A stretch of DNA of 64,000 nucleotides from Nocardiopsis sp. YSL2 (GCF_030555055.1 NZ_JAMOAO010000001.1:558001-622000); one strand, 5' to 3'. Positions 26,273 through 35,818 are shown, counted from the first letter of the stretch. Made by a program: numbers and translations. Notes: generated by a model from the letters alone, not told the origin.

Positions 26273-27925
26273 CTAGTGGGCGTGCTCCTTGTCCGACTCC
26301 TCGGCGGAGTGGGAGTGGTGCAGGTGGTGGCCGGAGTGGGCCTCCACCCCCTCCACGGACACGTTGTCCCTCGTGTACCAGAGGGCCAGGCGCCGGCGGA
26401 GCTTGCCCATGCCCTTGCGGGCCTCGGGGCTCTCCACGCCCTTGTCGTCGACCGTGTCCTCCAGGGCCGTCGACGTGATCGTCGGCTTGCTGGACAGGAC
26501 CTCCACGGTCTCCTCGGAGCTCTCCCGGTGGACCTCGATGAACTCACCACTGGGCAGCTGCTGGATGATGCCGCTCTCGTACCCGTGCTCCAGGGTCTCG
26601 CGGTCGCGCCGCTGCAGGCCCAGGCAGATCCGCTTGGTGATGATGAACCCGAGGATCGGGCCCACGATGATCAGCACACGGAAGATGTACGTGGTGAGGT
26701 ACAGGTTGATGGAGAAGGTCTCCGACAGGATGTCGTTGGACCCCGCCAGCCACAGGATGCCGTAGGCGGTGATGCCCGCGACCCCCAGGCCGGTGCGCAC
26801 GGGGGCGTTGCGCGGCCGGTCGGCCACGTTGTGCGCCCGCTTGTCCCCGGTGATCCACTGCTCGATGAACGGCCAGGCGCCCAGCGCGCCGAACAGCAGG
26901 CCCATGATGCCGAGTCCCGGAATGAGCACCGCGACGGGCACCGCGTATCCGAAGATGTCGAAGTCGAGCGTGTTCGGGAAGATGCGCAGCGAGCCCTCCA
27001 GGAAGCCCATGTACCAGTCCGGCTGGAGGCCGGAGGTGATGGACGTCGGTGTGAACGGCCCGAACAGGTGGATCGGGTTGACCTGCACGAAGGCGCTCAG
27101 ACCCGCGGTGACGGCGAAGGTGAAGAAGAAGAACCCTCCGGCCTTGACCGCGAACGCCGGGAACATGGGTGTTCCCACGACCGTCTTGTCCGTGCGCCCC
27201 ACTCCCGGGTACTGCGTGTGCTTCTGGTGCCACAGGATCATGAAGTGGGCCACGATCAGGGCCAGCAGGAGCGCCGGGAGCAGCAGGATGTGCAGCATGT
27301 ACAGGCGCGTGATGATCTCCTCGCCGGGGAACTCCCCGCCGAAGAGGAACATCGAGATGTAGGTACCGACCAGCGGCAGCGACAGGATCACGCCCTGCAG
27401 GATGCGCACGCCCATGCCCGAGGGCAGGTCGTCCGGCAGCGAGTAGCCGAAGAGGCCCTCGACGATCGCGATGCTGAAGATACCGACACCGATGAGCCAG
27501 TTGATCTCACGCGGCTTGCGGAACGCCCCGGTGAAGAACACGCGGAGCATGTGCACCACGAGCGACGCCAGGAAGATCAGCGCGGCCCAGTGGTGGATCT
27601 GCCGTACGAGGAACCCGCCCCGCACCTCGAAGTCGATGAACAGCGTGGAGGCGTAGGCCTCACTCATCGGAACGCCCTGGAGGCGCTCGTAGGAGCCGTC
27701 GTAGACGATCTCCGCCATGCTCGGCTTGAACCACAGCGTGAGGAACACGCCGGTGACGAGCAGGATGATGAACGAATACAGGGCGATCTCGCCCAGCATG
27801 AACGACCAGTGGTTCGGGAAGACCTTGCGCAGGTTCTTCTCGCCCGTCTTGGCCAGGTGGAAGCGGTCGTCGATGAAATTCCCGACGCCGCGCAACGCCT
27901 TGGGTGCTTGCGTGGTCTTACTCAT
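26273..27925 (-). CDS. qcrB: Cytochrome bc1 complex cytochrome b subunit
   Basis: Membrane cytochrome b of the menaquinol:cytochrome c oxidoreductase, 550 residues. The four haem-ligand histidines lie in VRQIHHWAALIFLASLVVHMLR and LYMLHILLLPALLLALIVAHF; LPDDLPSG and the QPDWYMGF (PEWY variant) segment belong to the quinol site. Beyond the eight or nine helices it has an actinobacterial C-terminal cytoplasmic extension of about 130 residues ending in His-rich HSGHHLHHSHS. Last gene of ctaE-qcrC-qcrA-qcrB. Confidence 0.96.
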   Translation of the reverse strand: MSKTTQAPKALRGVGNFIDDRFHLAKTGEKNLRKVFPNHWSFMLGEIALYSFIILLVTGVFLTLWFKPSMAEIVYDGSYERLQGVPMSEAYASTLFIDFEVRGGFLVRQIHHWAALIFLASLVVHMLRVFFTGAFRKPREINWLIGVGIFSIAIVEGLFGYSLPDDLPSGMGVRILQGVILSLPLVGTYISMFLFGGEFPGEEIITRLYMLHILLLPALLLALIVAHFMILWHQKHTQYPGVGRTDKTVVGTPMFPAFAVKAGGFFFFTFAVTAGLSAFVQVNPIHLFGPFTPTSITSGLQPDWYMGFLEGSLRIFPNTLDFDIFGYAVPVAVLIPGLGIMGLLFGALGAWPFIEQWITGDKRAHNVADRPRNAPVRTGLGVAGITAYGILWLAGSNDILSETFSINLYLTTYIFRVLIIVGPILGFIITKRICLGLQRRDRETLEHGYESGIIQQLPSGEFIEVHRESSEETVEVLSSKPTITSTALEDTVDDKGVESPEARKGMGKLRRRLALWYTRDNVSVEGVEAHSGHHLHHSHSAEESDKEHAH

Positions 27926-27928
27926 CGA

Positions 27929-29053
27929 CTAGTCCTTCGCGTAGTCCCAGAACGTCGGACCGGGCGCTTCGGAGAAGTCGCCCGTCGACACGAGGTAGCC
28001 CTCGGAGTCGACGCCGATCGGCAGCTGGGGCAGTGGGCGGTGCGCCGGTCCGAAGACCACCTCGGCGGCGTTCGCGGCATCGAACGTGGACTGGTGGCAC
28101 GGGCACAGGATGCGGTGCGTCGTGCGCTCGTACAGTGCCGCGGGGCAACCGACGTGGGTGCAGATCTTGGAGTAGGCGATGATGCCCTCGTGCGTCCAGT
28201 TGCGGCGCTCCTCGGTCATCTCCTCCCCCCACTCGACCTGGCCGTCCTCGCCCGTCGGCATCTTGATCAGCAGGATGACCGACTTGGCCTGGTCGTTGAG
28301 GCTGATCCCGTGCGGGTAGTGCACGTTCTCCCCGTAGTCCTCCTCGTGCATGAGGGGGAGCGCGGAGATCATGCCGTACGGGTCCTCCGCCAGGTCCTCG
28401 GGCCGGAGCTCGCGGTGCGTGCCCTCGACCACCATGCGGCGGCCGTCGGCCCACGGCGTGACCTTGAGCTTGTCCCCGGGCAGGGGGCCGGTGTCACGCA
28501 GCAGGACGATCGGCGCGATGCCCAGCGGCAGCATGGCCGCGATGAGCGTGCGCCGCATGAGCGGACGGCGGGTGAAGCCGCTCTCGTCCGCGCTCTGCAT
28601 GAAGAAGGCGCTGAAGGAGCCCTTCTCCTTGTCGTCCGAGGGCAGCTCGTCGTAGGGCGAGGCGACCTCGTAGTGGGGCATCACATTGCGCGCCCACACG
28701 GTCATCCCCGCGCCGATACCGAACAGCGAGAGGGTGAGCGTGCCACCCAGCAGCGCGTTCGAGTACTGGCCGATCTGCGGATCACCGATCTCGTCGGCCC
28801 CGAACACGAAGTAGGAGGCCAGGAAACCGATACCGCCGAGGAAGGCGATGATGAACCACAGCGACGCGAGCTTCTCGCCACGGCGCTGCTGCTCCTCGGA
28901 GCGCTGGTGGGTCTCCGACGCCTTGTAGGGGCCCTCGTGTGAGCGCTCGGCCTCGGCCTCGGCCACCGTGTGCTCCTCGGCCGTGGGCGTACCCACGACG
29001 CGCTCGGGAGTCTCGTCGGGCTCGTTGTTGTCGTTGTTCGTCTTGTCAGTCAT
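27929..29053 (-). CDS. qcrA: Rieske iron-sulfur subunit of the bc1 complex
   Basis: 374 residues with three N-terminal helices (about 60-80, 95-118 and a TAT-like region RRPLMRRTLIAAMLPLGIAPIVLL) and a C-terminal Rieske domain carrying CTHVGC and CPCHQS, the 2Fe-2S ligands. The first 50 residues are acidic and cytoplasmic. The ATG at 29053 overlaps the qcrC stop by 8 nt; a GTG 6 nt earlier is also in frame. Three-helix QcrA is typical of actinobacterial bcc complexes. Confidence 0.95.
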   Translation of the reverse strand: MTDKTNNDNNEPDETPERVVGTPTAEEHTVAEAEAERSHEGPYKASETHQRSEEQQRRGEKLASLWFIIAFLGGIGFLASYFVFGADEIGDPQIGQYSNALLGGTLTLSLFGIGAGMTVWARNVMPHYEVASPYDELPSDDKEKGSFSAFFMQSADESGFTRRPLMRRTLIAAMLPLGIAPIVLLRDTGPLPGDKLKVTPWADGRRMVVEGTHRELRPEDLAEDPYGMISALPLMHEEDYGENVHYPHGISLNDQAKSVILLIKMPTGEDGQVEWGEEMTEERRNWTHEGIIAYSKICTHVGCPAALYERTTHRILCPCHQSTFDAANAAEVVFGPAHRPLPQLPIGVDSEGYLVSTGDFSEAPGPTFWDYAKD

Positions 29054-30026
29054 GTGCACGCTGCTTAGCGGTGATCCAGATCGCGCAGGCGACGATCAGT
29101 GCCAGCCCGATGGTCCACGAGATGAAGCCCTCGGCGACCTGGCCGACACGCTGGAGGTCGATGGGGCCGCCGGCGTTCGGTTCGGCCTGGAGGGTCTTGA
29201 CGTAGGAGATCAGTTCCTGCTTCTCGTCCGGCGCGATCACTGTGTCGCTGAACATCGGCATGGCACCGGGACCGCTGACCATGGCCTCGTAGATCTCACG
29301 CGGGCTCGCGTCGTGGATCTCCGGGGCCCAGCGGCCGTCGGTCAGGGCGCCGCCGCCACCGGACCAGCTGTGGCAGTGCGCGCAGTTGGTCAGGTAGAGC
29401 TTCATGCCCATGTCGGTGTTGTCGGCACCGGCGATGTAGGCGTCGTACTCGGCCTCGTACTCCTCGACGGCGGCCTCGTACTCGGCCTCGGCCTCCTCGA
29501 CCGCCTCCTCGTAGGACTCCTCGTCCTCGAAGTCGGCGCGGACCGGAGTCGGGAACTCCTCCCGGTCGGGCGCCTGGTCGGGAACGTCGGTGGGGATCTC
29601 GGCCCCGGCCTCGCCGTTCCTGATCTCCGCGTTGTAGTACGCGATCAGGTTCGCCAGTTCCTGCTCGGACATGACCATGTCCTTGCGCGGCATCTGGGCG
29701 TTCGGGTTCATCGACGGCATGCGGCCGGTGCTGACCTGGAAGTCGATCGCCGCGGGGCCAACGTCGCGCAGGTCCGGACCGGTCGCGGACCCGGAACCGT
29801 CGTAGTTGTGGCACGTGGCGCACGTCTGGTCGAAGATGGCCCGGCCCTCGGCGACGTCGACGTCGGCGTCATCCTGTGACGAGACGTCAGCGGCGAGGGT
29901 GCGCGCCTGTGCCTGGTCGGAGGTGGGCGCCAGTGCGGCGTACCCCACCCCGAACAGGGCTAGCGCGAGGATGACGACGACATACCCCGCGAGGGGATGC
30001 CGTCGCCGCGCGGTAATCCATTTCAC
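29046..30026 (-). CDS. qcrC: Dihaem cytochrome c subunit of the bc1 complex
   Basis: 326 residues: N-terminal membrane helix (about 13-32), two cytochrome c domains with CATCH at 69-73 and CAHCH at 215-219, and a C-terminal anchor helix (SWTIGLALIVACAIWIT). It passes electrons directly to CtaC, replacing a soluble cytochrome c. Between the haem domains, residues 155-202 form a Glu/Ala/Tyr-rich acidic segment (EEAVEEAEAEYEAAVEEYEA) that I do not know from other QcrC proteins. The GTG at 30026 lies 17 nt after the ctaE stop. Confidence 0.94.
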   Translation of the reverse strand: MKWITARRRHPLAGYVVVILALALFGVGYAALAPTSDQAQARTLAADVSSQDDADVDVAEGRAIFDQTCATCHNYDGSGSATGPDLRDVGPAAIDFQVSTGRMPSMNPNAQMPRKDMVMSEQELANLIAYYNAEIRNGEAGAEIPTDVPDQAPDREEFPTPVRADFEDEESYEEAVEEAEAEYEAAVEEYEAEYDAYIAGADNTDMGMKLYLTNCAHCHSWSGGGGALTDGRWAPEIHDASPREIYEAMVSGPGAMPMFSDTVIAPDEKQELISYVKTLQAEPNAGGPIDLQRVGQVAEGFISWTIGLALIVACAIWITAKQRAHD

Positions 30027-30043
30027 GGTTTCCCCGTTTCGGG

Positions 30044-30670
30044 TTACTGGATGAAGTAGATGGTGAAGAACAAAGCGATCCAGACGACGTCGACGAAGTG
30101 CCAGTAGTAGGACACGACGATCGCGCTGGTCGCCTGCTGGTGAGTGAAGCGCCTCGCGGCGTACGTGCGTCCCAGCATGATGAGGAACGCCACCAACCCG
30201 CCGATGACGTGGAGTCCGTGGAAGCCCGTGGTCAGGTAGAACATCGACCCGTAGGCGCTCGACTGCAGAGTCAGGCCCTCGTGCGCGATGAGCTGGTAGT
30301 ACTCGAAGGCCTGTCCGCAGATGAAGAACAGTCCCATGAAGAACGAGATGAAGAACCACAGGCGGAGCTTCTTGACGTCCCCGCGCTCGGCGGCCCAGAC
30401 GCCGGCCTGCGCGGTGAAGCTGGAAGCCACCAGGACAACGGTGATGGAGGTCGCCAACGGCACGTTGAGGTGCGTCGCCGGCCAGGGCCCGAGCTCGGGG
30501 TTCCCGTTGGTCACCGATCGGATGGTGAAGTACATCGCGAACAGCGCAGCGAAGAACATGAGCTCGTTGGCCAACCACACGATGGTGCCAACGCTCACCA
30601 GGTCAGGACGCTTTGCCGCACCATGTGCTGGTGTCGGTGCTGATTTTGGTTTCGCGGTTGCTGTCGCCAC
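30044..30670 (-). CDS. ctaE: Cytochrome c oxidase subunit III
   Basis: 208 residues with five hydrophobic helices; conserved parts are [38 protein letters not shown], and [11 protein letters not shown] followed by [20 protein letters not shown]. First gene of the operon with qcrCAB; subunits I, II and IV are at 43.6-46.7 kb. GTG start 6-7 nt behind an A/T-rich TAATAAT on the minus strand, so leaderless. Confidence 0.95.
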   Translation of the reverse strand: MATATAKPKSAPTPAHGAAKRPDLVSVGTIVWLANELMFFAALFAMYFTIRSVTNGNPELGPWPATHLNVPLATSITVVLVASSFTAQAGVWAAERGDVKKLRLWFFISFFMGLFFICGQAFEYYQLIAHEGLTLQSSAYGSMFYLTTGFHGLHVIGGLVAFLIMLGRTYAARRFTHQQATSAIVVSYYWHFVDVVWIALFFTIYFIQ

Positions 30671-31151
30671 GGGAGCATTATTACGGCATCTCGCGAAGAC
30701 CCGAACTCGACCCCCCGTAAGGAGGCCGATCAGACCCCGGACCGGCCCTCCGCGGGCCGGGGAGGGGGCGCTTCACCGTGACTCGGGCGTTACTGTAGCC
30801 GCTCGGCTGCCGCCTGTCAGCCGAAGACGCGCCCTGACGGGCCATCTGACGCGATCCTGGGCGGCTGAGGCGTTCCGTACCCCCGCCCGGGGCGCTCCAA
30901 CCGCGCTCAGCCTACGGCCGGACAACGAAACGGTCACTGTTGCACAACGCCGCCGCCGGGGCGGGTGAGAGTTGCTCCCGGACGTGCTGGCATCCTGTGG
31001 TGTCGAAGGTCTCAGCCCGGCGGCGGTCGCGTGATCCGTCCTGGGCAGTGGGCCCGCGAGGCAATACAGTCATAGGCGAGAGCCAACGAACGCCCCGGCC
31101 GCACCCCCCGATGGCAGCGGCCGCGGTCCGACGCGATGGGACGGTTGCGCG
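30671..31151. other. Divergent promoter region between ctaE and the pseudo-receiver gene
   Basis: 481 bp. TAATAAT at 30777-30783 would be 106 nt away, but the actual minus-strand hexamer for ctaE is at 30677-30683, directly at its start. Near 31070 TACAGT could serve the rightward gene. No gene or RNA recognised in the middle. Confidence 0.4.
30677..30683 (-). promoter_or_regulatory. Leaderless-type -10 of the ctaE-qcrCAB operon (TAATAAT)
   Basis: On the minus strand TAATAAT is followed by 6 nt and the ctaE GTG; an A/T heptamer in otherwise GC-rich DNA. Confidence 0.5.
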
Positions 31152-31589
31152 ATGGTCGAGAGCGGTACGGACACGGGTGCCAGGATGCGCGTGCTGGTCT
31201 ACAGCGACAAGGCCGACACCCGGGAGCAGGTCATGACCGCGATCGGGCGGCGCCCGGCCGCCGACGTGCCCAAGGTGGAGTTCGTCGAGGTCGCGACCGC
31301 TCCTGTCGTGCTCCGCAAGCTGGCCTCCACCGACCCGGCCGAGCGGATCGACGTCGCCGTCTTCGACGGAGAGACCGCCCCGGTCGGCGGGATGGGCCTG
31401 TGCCGCCAGGTCAAGGACGAGATCTACCGCTGCCCGCCGGTGCTGCTCCTGGTCGGCCGGCGCGACGACGGCTGGCTCGCGACCTGGTCGCAGGCCGAGC
31501 AGGTCGTCAGCCACCCGATCGACCCCATCGCGCTCGCCGAGTCGCTGGCCGAGCTCATGCGCCGGCGCGTCGCGGCGCTCAGCGGGTGA
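31152..31589 (+). CDS. CheY-like pseudo-receiver protein
   Basis: 145 residues folding as a single response-regulator receiver (MRVLVYSDKADTREQVMTAI, IDVAVFDGETAPVGGMGLC, PPVLLLVGRRDD). An aspartate is present at the phosphorylation position (VFDGE), but the acidic pocket is only SD, the Thr/Ser after beta-4 is absent (LLVGRRDD), and the conserved lysine of beta-5 is missing (VVSHPIDP). It is therefore likely a non-phosphorylated protein-interaction module. It stands alone in front of trpD. Start at 31152 or at the internal ATG at 31185. Confidence 0.7.
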   Translation: MVESGTDTGARMRVLVYSDKADTREQVMTAIGRRPAADVPKVEFVEVATAPVVLRKLASTDPAERIDVAVFDGETAPVGGMGLCRQVKDEIYRCPPVLLLVGRRDDGWLATWSQAEQVVSHPIDPIALAESLAELMRRRVAALSG

Positions 31590-31821
31590 CCCTGGTGGGA
31601 CACGGCCGCGGAACGGACGAGAACGGTGAGCGGGACATGCGACGCCGCCGGGTGGTGGGCGGCGCCCTGAACCACGGCGCCGACATCGGGCGATGGCGCA
31701 GGCCCGCCCCGCGAAGGGGATAGGTCCTCCGCCCCCGGCGGAGAGCCTCCGGCTCCGGCCCTCGCGTCCCCTCGCCCGCCAACGCCCTCAGAGCCCGTCT
31801 CACCGTGGAGTCCCAGAACCG

Positions 31822-32913
31822 ATGAACGCCCCTTCTGCTTCCAGCCCCGCCTCCGACCGCTCCGCCGTCGCCGAGCGCACCTGGTCCAACCTCATCACCG
31901 CCCTGCTCAACGACGTGACGCTCAGCGCGTCCGACACCGAGTGGGCGATGGACGAGATCATGTCCGGCTCCGCGAGCGACGTCCAGATCGCCGGCTTCGC
32001 CGTCGCGCTGCGCGCCAAGGGCGAGAGCGTGTCCGAGGTGACCGGCCTGGCACAGGGCATGCTCGACCACGCCGTCCGGATGACCGTGTCCGGGCCGACC
32101 CTGGACATCGTCGGCACCGGTGGCGACCGTGCGCACACGGTGAACGTCTCGACCATGGCCGCGATCGTGGCCTCGGCCGCGGGCGCGCGCGTGGTCAAGC
32201 ACGGCAACCGCGCGGCCTCGTCCTCGTGCGGCACGGCCGACGTCCTGGAGCGCCTGGGCGTGGTCCTGGACCTGTCGCCGGAGCTGACCGCCCGCGTCGC
32301 CGAGGACGCCGGCATCACCTTCTGCTTCGCACCGATGTTCCACCCGTCGCTGCGGCACGCCGCCAAGACCCGGCGCGAACTGGCGGTGCCGACGATCTTC
32401 AACTTCCTGGGCCCGCTGACCAACCCGGCCCGGCCCTCGACCTCGGCGATCGGGGTGTTCGACGAGCGCATGTGCGAGATCATGGCCGGCGTGTTCGCCG
32501 AGCGCGGCTCCTCGGCCCTGGTGTTCCGCGGCGACGACGGGCTGGACGAGCTGACCACCACCACGAGCTCGACGGTCTGGGTGGTCCGCGACGGTGAGAA
32601 GCGCCGCGAGCGCCTGGACCCGGCCGACCTGGGCATCGCCCGGTCGGAGCCGGACGACCTGCGCGGCGGCGACGTGGAGTTCAACGCCCAGGCCGTACGC
32701 GACCTGGTGGCGGGCCGGCCCGGGCCGGTGCGCGACGCGGTCCTGCTCAACGCGGGTGCGGCGCTGGCCGCCGTGGCCGGTGTGGAGGGCCCCCTCCTGG
32801 AGTCCGTGCGGGACGGGTACGAGCGCGCGGCCGCCGCCGTCGACAGCGGCGCCGCCGAGCGCACGCTGTCCACCTGGGTGGAGACCAGCCAGGAGTACGC
32901 CAAGGGCCTGTGA
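31822..32913 (+). CDS. trpD: Anthranilate phosphoribosyltransferase
   Basis: Transfers phosphoribose from PRPP to anthranilate in tryptophan synthesis, 363 residues. Family blocks: [52 protein letters not shown] (slightly divergent from KHGNRSVSSKSG), [35 protein letters not shown]. It is a lone trp gene, as in Mycobacterium. ATG at 31822; upstream open frame has no support. I found no Trp-rich leader peptide before it. Confidence 0.94.
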   Translation: MNAPSASSPASDRSAVAERTWSNLITALLNDVTLSASDTEWAMDEIMSGSASDVQIAGFAVALRAKGESVSEVTGLAQGMLDHAVRMTVSGPTLDIVGTGGDRAHTVNVSTMAAIVASAAGARVVKHGNRAASSSCGTADVLERLGVVLDLSPELTARVAEDAGITFCFAPMFHPSLRHAAKTRRELAVPTIFNFLGPLTNPARPSTSAIGVFDERMCEIMAGVFAERGSSALVFRGDDGLDELTTTTSSTVWVVRDGEKRRERLDPADLGIARSEPDDLRGGDVEFNAQAVRDLVAGRPGPVRDAVLLNAGAALAAVAGVEGPLLESVRDGYERAAAAVDSGAAERTLSTWVETSQEYAKGL

Positions 32914-32929
32914 GCCCGGCGGGGATCGC

Positions 32930-32967
32930 ACGGGGGCGCGGCGCCGGATGCGGTGCCGCGCCCCCGT
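32930..32967. terminator. Bidirectional terminator between trpD and the RAM-domain gene
   Basis: 13-bp stem ACGGGGGCGCGGC with a 12-nt loop between convergent genes. Confidence 0.75.
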
Positions 32968-32971
32968 CGTC

Positions 32972-33247
32972 TCACCAGCCGAGGGCGAAGGCCGACTCCA
33001 GGTCGTGCTTGGAGTAGGTCTGGAACGAGATGTGGGTGTCGGAGGCGATCACGCCCGGGACCTTGTTCACCCGCCCTGGGATGACCTCGGCGAGGTCCTC
33101 GTGGCGGCGGACCCGCACCATGGCGATGAGGTCGACGTTGCCGGTGACGGAGTAGACCTCGCTGACGCCCTCGATCTCCGCGATCGCCTCGGCGACCTCG
33201 GGGATGCGGTTGACGTCGGCTTTGACCATGACGATCGCGGTGATCAC
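32972..33247 (-). CDS. Stand-alone Lrp/AsnC ligand-binding (RAM) domain protein
   Basis: 91 residues consisting only of the regulation-of-amino-acid-metabolism domain (ITAIVMVKADVNRIPEVAEAIAEIEGVSEVYSVTGNVDLIAMVRVRR split over two strands, and DTHISFQTYSKHDLE). There is no DNA-binding domain. Such proteins bind amino acids and may modulate full-length Lrp proteins. GTG at 33247 behind AGGAGG. It is next to trpD but convergent with it. Confidence 0.88.
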   Translation of the reverse strand: MITAIVMVKADVNRIPEVAEAIAEIEGVSEVYSVTGNVDLIAMVRVRRHEDLAEVIPGRVNKVPGVIASDTHISFQTYSKHDLESAFALGW

Positions 33248-33297
33248 AGTGCCTCCTGGGCGTTGGGTGCGGGACGGGCGCCCGGCGCGTCGGCGCG

Positions 33298-34065
33298 CTA
33301 GTAGACGTCGGAGAGCCGCGTCCCGGAGCGCCATCGCAGCCGGTAGACCGCCAGTCCCGCGATCACCCCGGCGATGAACCCGTAGACGTGCGCCGCGTAG
33401 GCCACGTTGGATCCGGCGCCCGGAGCGTACGAGGTGGTGACATAGAGAAGATACTGAAACGCGAAGTAACTTCCCACCAGGGCCCACCCGGGGAGCCGCA
33501 TCGGGATCACCCCGAACACCAGCGAGGTCACGCGGCTGCGGAACTGCACGACCAGGTAGGCGCCGAGCACACCGGAGATCGCGCCGGAGGCGCCCACCAT
33601 GGGGATCGAGCCGTCGATGTCGGTGATCGCGTGCGCGTAGGCCGCGGTGACGCCGGTGACCAGGTACAGGCCCAGGAAGCGGACCCGCCCGATCCGGTCC
33701 TCGACCACCGGGCCGAAGACGAACAGGTAGACCATGTTGCCGATGATGTGCATCGGGCCCGAGTGCACGAACATCGAGGCGAACACCGACAGCCACACGG
33801 ACTTGCCGCCGATGGCACCGCACGCCTCGGTCAGGGGCCGGGCCTGGTCGACGCGGCCGAGCATCTCGTTGGGGATCGCGCCCCAGCGCAGGAAGTAGTC
33901 CTCGATGGCGCAGTAGCGGCCCATCATGTCCGCCGGGTACCACACGGCGGTGGACGCCTGCGGCGAGGCCAGGTAGACCAGCACGTTGACCGCGATCAGC
34001 GTGAACGCGACGACGGGAGCTCGGCGGACGGGGTAGTCGTCATTGAGCGGGAGCAGCGCGGCCAT
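33298..34065 (-). CDS. Rhomboid-family intramembrane serine protease
   Basis: 255 residues with six or seven helices. The catalytic serine is in GASGAISGVLGAYLV and the histidine in AAHVYGFIAGVIAG; HSGPMHIIGNMVYLFVFG is the conserved second-helix motif, so the dyad is intact. Extended loop between helices 1 and 2 (residues 45-90). Its start overlaps the end of the nuclease gene by 26 nt. Substrates unknown. Confidence 0.9.
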   Translation of the reverse strand: MAALLPLNDDYPVRRAPVVAFTLIAVNVLVYLASPQASTAVWYPADMMGRYCAIEDYFLRWGAIPNEMLGRVDQARPLTEACGAIGGKSVWLSVFASMFVHSGPMHIIGNMVYLFVFGPVVEDRIGRVRFLGLYLVTGVTAAYAHAITDIDGSIPMVGASGAISGVLGAYLVVQFRSRVTSLVFGVIPMRLPGWALVGSYFAFQYLLYVTTSYAPGAGSNVAYAAHVYGFIAGVIAGLAVYRLRWRSGTRLSDVY

Positions 34066-35818
34066 GGGCCCAGTGTGTCAGCTCGGCGTGCGCTTCGGCG
34101 CCCCGCAGGGGGCATGTCCACTCCCCCTCGATCTCCACCAGGCGCGTCGCGGGGTCGGCGAGCCAGTCGAGGATGAGCTCGCTCTCCCCGGGCAGGGCGC
34201 GGGGGCTGGGGCCGTGTCCGGCGGGTACGCGCTCGGCGGTGGCCACCAGCGAGGCGAGGAAGGCCGCGGGGTCGGTGCCGGGCCGCAGCACCGCGCTGGC
34301 GGCCAGGCGGCCGTGGCGGACCACGCAGGTCTCCCAGTCGGCGCCCGTGCGGCGCGCGGCCACCAGGTGCGGGACGGCCGAGAGCGCGGACAGGCGCTGG
34401 GCGCGCCGGGCGCCGTTCAGGAAGGCGGCGAGGCGGTCGCGGTGGCCGGCGGCCTCCTCGTAGCGCAGGTCGGCGGCGAGCTCGTCGATGCGCGCGGTGT
34501 GGGCGGCCACGACTCGCGCGGGGTCGCCCGTCATGGCCTCGGCGGCGGCGTCGGCGTGGGCGGTGTAGTCCTGGAGCGACTCGCTGCCGTCGCAGGGCGC
34601 GCCGCACCGGCCGATCTGGGCCAGCACACAGGGCTCGGCCCACCCGATGCCCACCGCCCCCGGCGGAGATCCCTCGCCCCGCCGGCCCTTCCCCGCGCCC
34701 GCGGAGGGGGAGTGCGTGCACTGGCGCAACGGGAGGGTGTGCAGCAGGGCCTCCTTGGCGCGTTCGGCGTCCTTGGCCGAGGCGTAGGGGCCGATGTAGG
34801 GGGCGCCGTCGTCGCGGACGACGCGCACCACCGACAGCCGGGGGTAGGCGTCGGTGGTGAGCTTGACCCAGCTGGCGCGTTCGGGATTGCGCGAGCGCCG
34901 GTTGAAGGGCGGTTTGCGCTCGGCGATGATGCGCAGCTCGCGCACCGACGCCTCCAGTTCGGTGGCGCACACGATGGGGGTGACGCCCTCGACCAGCCCG
35001 GCCATCTCCCGGATGCGCCGGCGGTTCTCGGCGGCGGTGAAGTAGGAGCGCACGCGGCGGCGCAGGTTGTTGCTCTTGCCGACGTAGAGGCTGTCCCCGC
35101 GGGCGTCGGTGAACACGTACACGCCGGGTTCCTCGGGCAGGTCCTCGGCCAGGTGGCGCCTGGCGATCTGGGCCCGGCTCGGGGGCTTGCTGACCGCGCG
35201 CAGTTCCTCCAGGCTGTGCACGCCCATGGGTCCGAGCCGCTCGATGAGCCCGTGCAGCACCGAGACGGTGGCGCGGGCGTCGTCCAGCGCGCGGTGGTTG
35301 GGTGTGGTCGGCGCGCCGTAGAAGGCCGCGAGCGTGCCGAGCTTGTGGTTGCGGATCTCGCTGCGCGGCAGGAGGGCCCGCGCCAGGCGCAGGGTGTCCA
35401 CCACCGGGTAGCCGGGCCATTCCAGGCCCTGGCGCTCGCAGGCGGCCTTGAGGAAGCCGGTGTCGAAGGGCGCGTTGTGCGCGACCAGCGCGGTGTCGGG
35501 GTCGGAGTCGAGGAAGGCCAGCACCTTGGGCAGGACGTCCTCGATCGGCGGGGCGGTCGCCACCATGGACTGGGTGATACCGGTCAGCAGGGTGATGCTC
35601 GCCGGGATGAGGACACCGGGGTCGACCAGGGTGGACAGCTCGTCCAGGACCTCGCCGCCGCGGACCTTGACCGCTCCGACCTCGGTGATCCGGGCGTTGG
35701 AGGCGCTGGTGCCGGTGGTCTCCAGGTCCAGCACGACGAACGTCGTCTCGGCCAGCGGCGTGCCGAGGTCGCCGAGGCTGGTTTGGACGCCGGTGGACGC
35801 CGCGGACTGTCGAACCAC
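34040..35818 (-). CDS. DEDDh 3'-5' exonuclease fused to GIY-YIG (UvrC/Cho-like) nuclease
   Basis: 592 residues in two nuclease halves. The first 200 are a DnaQ-type exonuclease (FVVLDLETTG, HNAPFDTGFL, NHRALDDARAT). Residues from about 220 hold a GIY-YIG domain (EPGVYVFTDARGDSLYVGKSNNLRRRVRSYF is spread over the motif) followed by a UvrC-like cysteine set (RQCTH, EPCVLAQIGRCGAPC) and a UVR-like helix pair (RIDELAADLRYEEAAGHRDR). The cysteine spacing is that of the UvrC iron-sulfur cluster. Known as the Rv2191 family; a role in repair is inferred. GTG at 35818 is 6 nt behind minus-strand TACCCT. Confidence 0.9.
   Translation of the reverse strand: MVRQSAASTGVQTSLGDLGTPLAETTFVVLDLETTGTSASNARITEVGAVKVRGGEVLDELSTLVDPGVLIPASITLLTGITQSMVATAPPIEDVLPKVLAFLDSDPDTALVAHNAPFDTGFLKAACERQGLEWPGYPVVDTLRLARALLPRSEIRNHKLGTLAAFYGAPTTPNHRALDDARATVSVLHGLIERLGPMGVHSLEELRAVSKPPSRAQIARRHLAEDLPEEPGVYVFTDARGDSLYVGKSNNLRRRVRSYFTAAENRRRIREMAGLVEGVTPIVCATELEASVRELRIIAERKPPFNRRSRNPERASWVKLTTDAYPRLSVVRVVRDDGAPYIGPYASAKDAERAKEALLHTLPLRQCTHSPSAGAGKGRRGEGSPPGAVGIGWAEPCVLAQIGRCGAPCDGSESLQDYTAHADAAAEAMTGDPARVVAAHTARIDELAADLRYEEAAGHRDRLAAFLNGARRAQRLSALSAVPHLVAARRTGADWETCVVRHGRLAASAVLRPGTDPAAFLASLVATAERVPAGHGPSPRALPGESELILDWLADPATRLVEIEGEWTCPLRGAEAHAELTHWAHGRAAPAQ

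Noticed and set aside
31590..31821. Tryptophan attenuator before trpD
   Set aside because: TGGTGG occurs but is read as Val-Val in the only short ORF with a start; no Trp-rich leader peptide.
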